Shown piece after piece: positions 58,106 to 64,000 of a DNA stretch of 64,000 nucleotides. The DNA comes from Apodemus sylvaticus (Eukaryota; Chordata; Mammalia; Rodentia; Muridae). A program made the position numbers and the translations under genes. Each line of letters begins with the position of its first letter. Positions within the stretch are counted from its first letter, which is position 1. The stretch is taken from positions 58,803,754-58,867,753 of the forward strand of contig NC_067495.1 of the NCBI RefSeq assembly GCF_947179515.1, read 5' to 3'. Below the pieces are notes generated by a model. The model had not been told where the DNA came from, did not search any database, and saw nothing but the letters and a program-made list of their open reading frames with translations.

Positions 58106-58320
58106 AATTCAATCACTCAAATTCCTGCATTTAAAGTGTGTGGTGTCTTGATTAATCGAGACTTGCCTTCAAATTCTGAGCAGCAGTCGTGGGTAATAGC
58201 AATAGCTTATATTGGTTTTGGAGTTACTTTAAATCACCTAACCAGCAATTCAAAGATCTTCTTGTATAATACAGTCGATGACTCTTTGAAGGAGCCTTAT
58301 CATCTCAAGTAGTATTACTT
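58106..58320 (+). other. Unexplained open block, 73 codons
   Basis: From 58094 to the TAG at 58310-58312 one frame is open: starts LVTPNSITQIPAFKVCGVLI and includes QQSWVIAIAYIGFGVTLNHL. No start codon opens it. It lies between an L1 fragment and a TA microsatellite and matches no element recognised here. It could be part of an unnamed repeat or a retrocopy scrap. Confidence 0.3.
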
Positions 58321-58322
58321 CA

Positions 58323-58329
<7 letters not shown>

Positions 58330-58387
<58 letters not shown>
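58330..58387 (+). repeat. (TA)n microsatellite
   Basis: About 28 TA units. Confidence 0.95.
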
Positions 58388-58393
<6 letters not shown>

Positions 58394-58399
58394 ATTGAT

Positions 58400-59876
58400 T
58401 TTGGCCTTTTCAAAGATCTTTAGTGTTATTTATCCCTTCTTCCTTCTTTTGTATTACCCCTTCCTCCCAGGTCAAAGTCCCTTGCCTATATTTCCCATTT
58501 CATCACTCATAACATCCTACCCTAATAGTCATCTCTCTAAAGCTCCAACACCCCTATTCATGGTCCCTTTTGACTTTCCTGGTACTGTGGGTGCTCCAAG
58601 TTACGTAGTCACATTTAAAGATTTAAAGCTAAGTATCACAAATGATAAGAGATGATGTAGCATTGGTTTTTCTGGGTCAGAGTTACCTCATTTGATACAA
58701 TATTTTCTAGTTCTATACATTTACCAAAGTTTTTCATGTCTTCATTTTTCTTTACATCTGAATAATATTTCTTTTTGTATATGTACCACAGTCTTTATTA
58801 TCCATTTATTAATAGCAGGACATTTAAGTTGCTTCTGTTTCCTAGCTATTTTGAAAAGAGTAGCAATGAATATGGCTGAATACTTATCTGTGTTATAGGA
58901 TGTTGCATCTTTTGGATATATGACAAGGAGTCATATCTGGGTCATGTGACAGATTCAATTTGTACCTTTCAAAGATTCTCCGTACTGATTTATAGAGTGA
59001 CTGCACCATATTCACAGTCCTGCCAAAAGTGAATAGGGGCTCTCCTTTCCTACATCTTCAAAACCATTTGTTGTCAATTATATTCTTGATCTCAGTCATT
59101 CTGACAAGGGTAAGATGATAACTTAAAGCGATTTTAATTTACAGTTTCTTAATTTCCAAAGAACAATGGGTACTTTTTGAAATATCATTTAGTTGTATAT
59201 CTTCTTTTGATAAATCTTAAATCCACATAATTTTTTTTTAATTTTATTCATTTGTTTTCTGAAGTCTAGATTTTAATTTTTCATATATCTGTGCGATTGA
59301 TCCATTATGAGGTGAACAGCTGGCAAAGATTCTCTCCCATTTGGGGGGCTTCCACTTAATTTGATGGATGGTTTCTATTTCTCTACAAATATTACCTTTT
59401 AATCTTGTGAGGTCCTATTTAGAAATTGTTGTTTTTAATCCCTGGATAAAAGATGTCCTACTCAGAAAGTTATTTCCTCCACCTGTATCTTGAAGGGTAT
59501 TGTCATTGTATCAATAGTTTCAAATTACATACAAAGATGTTTTGTCCATCTGGAATTAACTTTTGGCAGAGTAATAGATATAAGGCTATTTTTGTTTTTA
59601 TACATGTGAGTATTCAGTTTTCCAAGCATAAGCAAGATTTGTTGAAGATGTCATTTCTCCAGTTTATGCTTTGGTATCACAGTCAAATATCAGATGGCAG
59701 TAGTTTTCAGCACTTACGTTTTAGTCTTCTGTTTTGTTCTGCTGTTCTACATTTCTATTATGTGCCAATATAATTATGTTTTTATTATTATAGTTCTGTG
59801 ATATATTGATATATGAAATGGCAATCACTCCAGCATGGTTTGCTTTTCGCAGAATTGCTTAGGCTATACAGAGGAC
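58400..59876 (-). mobile_element. Ancient L1, 3' UTR and ORF2 C-terminal part
   Basis: Antisense layout of a complete L1 3' half: C/T-rich UTR (58440-58560), 'CAGAGTTACCTCATTTGATA', 'CATCTTTTGGATATATGACA', 'GTCCTGCCAAAAGTGAATAG', then ORF2 upstream blocks ('GGCTTCCACTTAATTTGATG', 'CTTGTGAGGTCC'). Frames destroyed. Confidence 0.65.
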
Positions 59877-59877
59877 T

Positions 59878-59956
<79 letters not shown>
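59877..59956 (+). repeat. (TTTC)n microsatellite
   Basis: About 20 uninterrupted TTTC units inside the L1 ORF2 relic. Confidence 0.97.
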
Positions 59957-60066
59957 CTATTCCTGTAAAGAATGTTTTGGAGATTTTGATAAGAATTTCA
60001 TTGAATCTGTAAATTACCTTGAGTAGAATGGTCAATTTACAATATTAATTCTACCAATATATTATC
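59957..60066 (-). mobile_element. Ancient L1 ORF2 (continued)
   Basis: AAGAATTTCATTGAATCTGT, 'TTGAGTAGAATGGTCAATTT', 'ATATTAATTCTACCAATATA' continue the antisense ORF2 directly past the microsatellite. Confidence 0.65.
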
Positions 60067-60574
60067 ATGGGAGTCTCTTTTCTGTCTGACAGCAGAGTCA
60101 AACAGTGTCTGCCCACTTTGCATCACGTATCTGCTCCCTAACCAACGGCTGTCTCTATCTTCTATAACACTGGACTCTGATAGCAGGTTTTCTTTGCTAA
60201 GTTTTGTTAAGAAGAACTGCAAACCCTTAATTTAAATAACTAGAGATTATAGACAGGAGGAATCATGTGACCATATTTGTCATTTTGAAAGAAAATCTTT
60301 GATTCTAATTTTTTTTTAAAAGAGCTTAGAACAAAGAAATGATTAGAGAGTATTCTGGAGCTCTCAGAATGCATAGTATAAGAGATGATAAAACATTAAT
60401 GAACAGGAAGAAAATATAGGAGAAAATATTTTCTTTTTGTTATATATGTGGACACAATAGTAGGTGGTCATACATCAAGAGAGAGTTGAATTCTGAGGAC
60501 TGTTTTTGTAAGTTTAAATCCTCATCTCCAGCTCAACTCAAATGTAGTTATTTTATGTAAATGGTTTTTCACAC
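60067..60574. other. No feature recognised
   Basis: Unique-looking. Confidence 0.45.
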
Positions 60575-60690
60575 TCCCTCCTAGACTATAGACAAGCTCA
60601 TCAAAGGCAAATCCACATTATCTTATTCATTAGTGAGTCCCAAGTGACAAATGATAAAGTATGTAATAAATAGATGATAAGTGTACAAAC
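60575..60690 (+). mobile_element. L2/MIR-class tail relic
   Basis: CCTCCTAGACTATAGACAAG, 'TTATCTTATTCATTAGTGAG' and 'AATAAATAGATGATAAG' resemble the L2/MIR 3' phrase 'ctagactgtgagctcc...cttattcatc...caataaatg'. Confidence 0.4.
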
Positions 60691-60719
60691 TAGATTGGTT
60701 CTCTACTTGTAACTTGGTT

Positions 60720-60721
<2 letters not shown>

Positions 60722-60750
<29 letters not shown>
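60722..60750 (+). repeat. Poly(T) tract
   Basis: About 29 T bases just before the B1. Either a tail of a minus-strand retroposon or a slippage product. Confidence 0.9.
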
Positions 60751-60763
60751 GCCTTACAGAATC

Positions 60764-60880
60764 TAATCCCAGCACTTGGGAGGCAGAGGCAGGAGGATTT
60801 CTGAATTCGAGGCCAGCCTGGTCTACAGAGTGAGTTCCAGGACAGCCAGGGCTACAGAGAAACCCTGTCTTGAAAAAACC

Positions 60881-60885
<5 letters not shown>
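60764..60885 (+). mobile_element. B1 SINE, 5'-truncated
   Basis: AATCCCAGCACTTGGGAGGC, 'GAGGCCAGCCTGGTCTACAG', 'AGTTCCAGGACAGCCAGGGC' and ACAGAGAAACCCTGTCTTG are well-preserved B1. The first 30-odd bases including the A box are missing. AGAATCT occurs just before it and after the GA array (about 60942-60948), a possible 7-bp target duplication. Confidence 0.9.

Positions 60886-60945
<60 letters not shown>
60886..60945 (+). repeat. (GA)n microsatellite
   Basis: About 28 GA units grown from the B1 tail. Confidence 0.95.
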
Positions 60946-60946
<1 letters not shown>

Positions 60947-60963
60947 CTTTGCGATTTTAAAAA

Positions 60964-60996
60964 GAAGTTTTTGTTTGTTTGTTTGTTTGTTTGTTT
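60964..60996 (+). repeat. (TTTG)n microsatellite
   Basis: Seven or eight TTTG units. Confidence 0.95.
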
Positions 60997-61274
60997 TTCT
61001 CCATACCAAATTCCAAGTTTTGGAATAGAATTTAAGATACATAGAAAATAATTTATTTTCCATTTAGCATACATTTATTACAAACTCTTATTATTTGAAT
61101 ATGAGATATGGCTCTCTCCAAAATGCTCATGAAAAAGCTAAAACTGTGTTCATGAGTTTCAGATGGGAATGGGGAGTGCATCTTGAATTAAACAAGAGTT
61201 CAGTTGCGCTGAACTCTGCTGAAGCATGTGTTTATATTTCATCTATGTAATATAACATATAGGAAGTTGCACTT
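60997..61274. other. No feature recognised
   Basis: Short unique-looking interval. Confidence 0.4.
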
Positions 61275-61830
61275 ACTTTTATTCTTCTGTCATACATTAC
61301 ATTTTGACTGCAATTCTCTTTCCCTCCCCATTCCTCCAGTTCCCCTATCTCCCCCCTTTCCAGTCCTCTTCCATTTCCTTTAAAAAGAAAGAGTAGGCAT
61401 CACAGGAATATCGTATTAAGGCCAGACAAGGCAAACTAGTGGGGAGAAAGGGTCCCAAAAGAAGGCAAATGAGTCAAACAGCACCTGCTCCCATGGTTAG
61501 GAATCCCACAAATAGGCAAAGGCATACAATTGTAACATATATGAAGAGGGTCTAGGTCAGTGCCATGCAGGGTCCCTGACTGTTGGTTCTCTGAGCCTAT
61601 ATGAGCCCTGGTTACTAGATTCTGTGGCTTTTCTTGTGGTGTCCTTGACCCTTCTGGTTCCTGCAATCCTCCCTCCCACTCTTCCACAGGATTCACTGAA
61701 CTCTGCTTAATGTTTGACTGTGTGTCTGTATCTGCTCCTATCAGTTGCTAGATGAAGCCTCTCTAATGGCGATTATGCAAGGCTCTAGTCTATGAGTATG
61801 GCATAATATCATTAAGAATCATTTTATTGA
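61275..61830 (-). mobile_element. Lx-type L1 3' UTR
   Basis: C/T-rich terminus (61310-61380), then TCCACAGGATTCACTGAACT, 'TAATGTTTGACTGTGTGTCT', 'AGTTGCTAGATGAAGCCTCT', 'ATTATGCAAGGCTCTAGTCT'. Antisense order of an old murid L1 3' UTR. Confidence 0.6.
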
Positions 61831-61837
61831 ATTTTGA

Positions 61838-61883
61838 CAATAAAAAGATGTTAAATTTATTTATTTTTATTGGACATATTCTT
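61838..61883 (-). mobile_element. Older L1, 3' tail (split by insertion)
   Basis: T/A-rich tail and TTGGACATATTCTT. The element resumes at 62556 after a younger L1. Confidence 0.75.
61870..61883. repeat. Target-site duplication, left
   Basis: TTGGACATATTCTT, identical to 62556-62569. Confidence 0.9.
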
Positions 61884-62555
61884 TTTTTTATTCAATATAT
61901 TTTTTATTTACATTTCAAATGATTTCCCCTTTTCTGGACCCCCACTCCCTGAAAGTCACATAAGCCCCCTTCCCTCCCCCTGTTCTCCCACCCACCCCTT
62001 CCCACTTCCCTGTTCTGGTTTTGCCTTATAATGCTAAACTGAGTCTTTCCAGAACCAGGGGTCACTCCTCCGTTCTTCTTGTGTGGATTTGATGTGTGGA
62101 TTATGTTTTGGGTATTCCAGTTTTCCAGGCTAATATCCACTTATTAGTGAGTGCATACCATGATTGATCTTTTGAGACTGGGTTACCTCACTTAGTATGA
62201 TGTTCTCCAGCTCCATCCATTTGCCTAAGAATTTCATGAATTCATTGTTTCTAATGGCTGAATAGTAAGTACTCCATTGTGTATATATATCACATTTTTT
62301 GCATTCATTCTTCTGTTGAGGGATACCTGGGTTCTTTCCAGCTTCTGGCTATTATAAATAGGGCTGCTATGAACATAGTGGAGCATATATCCTTATTACA
62401 TGCTGGGGAATCCTCTGGGTATATGCCCAGGAGTGGTATAGCAGGATCTTTTGGAAGTGAGGTACCCAGTTTTCTGAGGAACCACCAGACTGATTTCCAG
62501 AGTGGTTGTACCAATTTGCAACCCCACCAGCAGTGGAGGAGTGTTCCTCTTTCTG
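61884..62555 (-). mobile_element. Young L1, 5'-truncated, nested in older L1
   Basis: 672 bp: T-tract, TTTACATTTCAAATGATTTC, C-rich UTR, antisense ORF2 end to the Cys-rich region (GTGTTCCTCTTTCT). A perfect 14-bp duplication flanks it. It belongs to the same 3' UTR type as the full-length L1. Confidence 0.95.
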
Positions 62556-64000
62556 TTGGACATATTCTTAATTTACATTTCAAATGTTATACCCTTTCCA
62601 GGTTTCCTCCCTCAAAGAAAACACACAACCCCTGCCTCCAATAAGATGCCCTTCTGCCCAACCCACTCCCACCTAGGTTCCCCTTGATTTCCCCATGCTG
62701 GGGCATCTTGGTTGATGGTTTAGTCCCTGGGAGCCCTAGGGGGGGGTCTGGTTGGCCTACATCATCATTCTTCCCATGAGGCTGCAAACCCCTTCAGCTC
62801 CTCTATTCCTCCCTCCAACTCCTCCATTGGGGACCCTGTGCTCAGTCCAATGGTTGGATGCTAGCATCTGCCTCTGTATCTGTAAGGCTCTAGCAGGACT
62901 CCTCAGCAGACAGCCATAACAGGCTCCTTTCAGAAGGCACTTCTTGGCATCTGTGATAGTATCCGAGTTTGGTGACTGTTTATAGAATGAATTTCCAGGT
63001 AGGACAGTCTCTGGATGGCCTTTTCTTCAGCCCCATTCTTGGTCTCCATAATTGCTCCTGTGAGTGTTTTGTTCCCTTTTCCAGAAAAAAAAAACAAAAC
63101 ACCCAAACTTTGGTCAACCTTTTTCTTGACCTTATTGTGTCCTGTGAATTGTATCTTGTTTATTCTGAGCTTTTAGGACAATATCCACTTATCAATGAGT
63201 GCATACCATGTGTATTCTTTTGTGATTGGGTTACCTCACTCAGGATGACACTTTCTAGTTTCATCAATTTGCCTAAGAATTTCATTAATTCCTTGTTTTT
63301 AATAGCTGAGTAGTATTCCATTATGTAAATATACCACATTTTCTGTATCCATTCCTCTGCTGAAGGACATCTAGGTTCTTTCCAGTTTCGGGCTATTATA
63401 AATACAGCTGCTATGAACATAGTGGAGCATTTGTTCTTATTACATGTTGGAGCATCTTCTGGGTATATGCTCAGGAGTGGTATAGCTGGGTCCTCAGGTA
63501 GCACTATGTCTAGTTTTTTGAGGAACAGCCAAACTCATTTCCAGAGTGGTTGTACCAGCTTTCAGTCCTGCCAGTAATGGAGATTGTTCTGTAGTAGAGC
63601 TTGAATTCAGAGATGGTAATTCCTCCAGAAGTTCTTTTTTTGTAAAGAATAGTTTTCACTCCCTGGGGTTTTTGTTATTCCAAATGAATTTGCAGATTAC
63701 TCTTTCTAGCTCTATGAAGAATTATTTAGAATTTTCATGGGGATTGCACTGAGTCTGTATTTTGCTTTTGGCAAAATGGCCATTTTTACTATATTAATCC
63801 TGCCAATCCATGAGCATGGGAGATCTTTCCATCTTCTGAAATCTTTGATTTCTTTCTTCAGAAGCTTCAAGTTCTTGTCATACAGATCATTCACTTGCTT
63901 GGATAGAGTCACACCAAGATATTTTATATTATTTGTAACTATTGTGAAGGGTGTCATTTCCCTAATTTCTTTCTCAGCCTCTTTATCCTTTGAGTCTTTG
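62556..64000 (-). mobile_element. Older L1, continues past window end
   Basis: Resumes at TTGGACATATTCTTAATTTA with the long 3' UTR type of 6702-8287, antisense ORF2 end from about 63180 (114 open codons 63160-63504), then at about 63584 jumps to ORF2 codons further 5' ('TTGTTCTGTAGTAGAGCTTG'). About 785 bp of ORF2 is missing relative to the intact copy. From there antisense ORF2 (MTPFTIVTNNIKYLGVTLSK) runs to the window edge. Confidence 0.9.

Noticed and set aside
1..64000. Rat ID SINE, tRNA or rRNA genes
   Set aside because: Scanning by eye I found no ID core (TTTAGCTCAGTGGTAGAG) and no intact tRNA-like gene. Absence is not proven without a search.

Overview
This is non-coding, repeat-dense DNA from a murid rodent, most likely rat (Rattus). 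The main evidence is a near-complete LINE-1 on the minus strand at about 25.4-32.1 kb. Its 5' end is GGC/CpG-rich, its ORF1 opens with MAKGKRRNVTNRN, and its ORF2 differs from mouse L1 in the way I expect of rat L1. B1, B3 and B4-type SINEs, Lx-type L1 3' ends and URR1-like repeats also point to a murid. Family names come from memory and pattern recognition, not from a library search. I see no host gene exon, tRNA, rRNA, CRISPR array or bacterial-style gene.

Layout: 0-6.7 kb is mostly unique sequence with a G-rich degenerate repeat, an old L1 3' end and two MIR relics. 6.7-20.2 kb is a mosaic of minus-strand L1 3' ends of several ages, SINEs, a candidate solo LTR, and a rearranged plus-strand L1 that keeps its 5' UTR but has ORF1 fused to ORF2. 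20.2-24.7 kb is the longest mostly unique stretch. 24.7-32.1 kb is the centrepiece: a full-length L1 joined at its 3' end to a second, 704-bp L1 3' end, the pair enclosed by one perfect 15-bp target-site duplication. 32.1-49.8 kb mixes unique sequence, an ancient plus-strand L1, two Lx-type 3' UTRs, truncated L1s, microsatellites and a protein-like relic I cannot name. 49.8-54.2 kb holds two plus-strand L1s in tandem, the first with a clear 5' inversion. 54.2-64 kb is old minus-strand L1 carrying microsatellites, one B1, and a young L1 nested in an older one with a perfect 14-bp duplication.

Function: the only near-complete genes are the two L1 reading frames. ORF2 (endonuclease, reverse transcriptase, Cys-rich C-terminus) is open for 1274 codons, but the catalytic endonuclease tyrosine at residue 115 is Asn. 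ORF1 is complete except for one in-frame stop at codon 166. The element therefore looks structurally fresh but probably cannot mobilise itself. I found no new biological system. The items most worth checking are the compound L1, the twin-priming structures, the ORF1-ORF2 fusion, and two protein-like relics at 48.3-49.8 kb and 58.1-58.3 kb.
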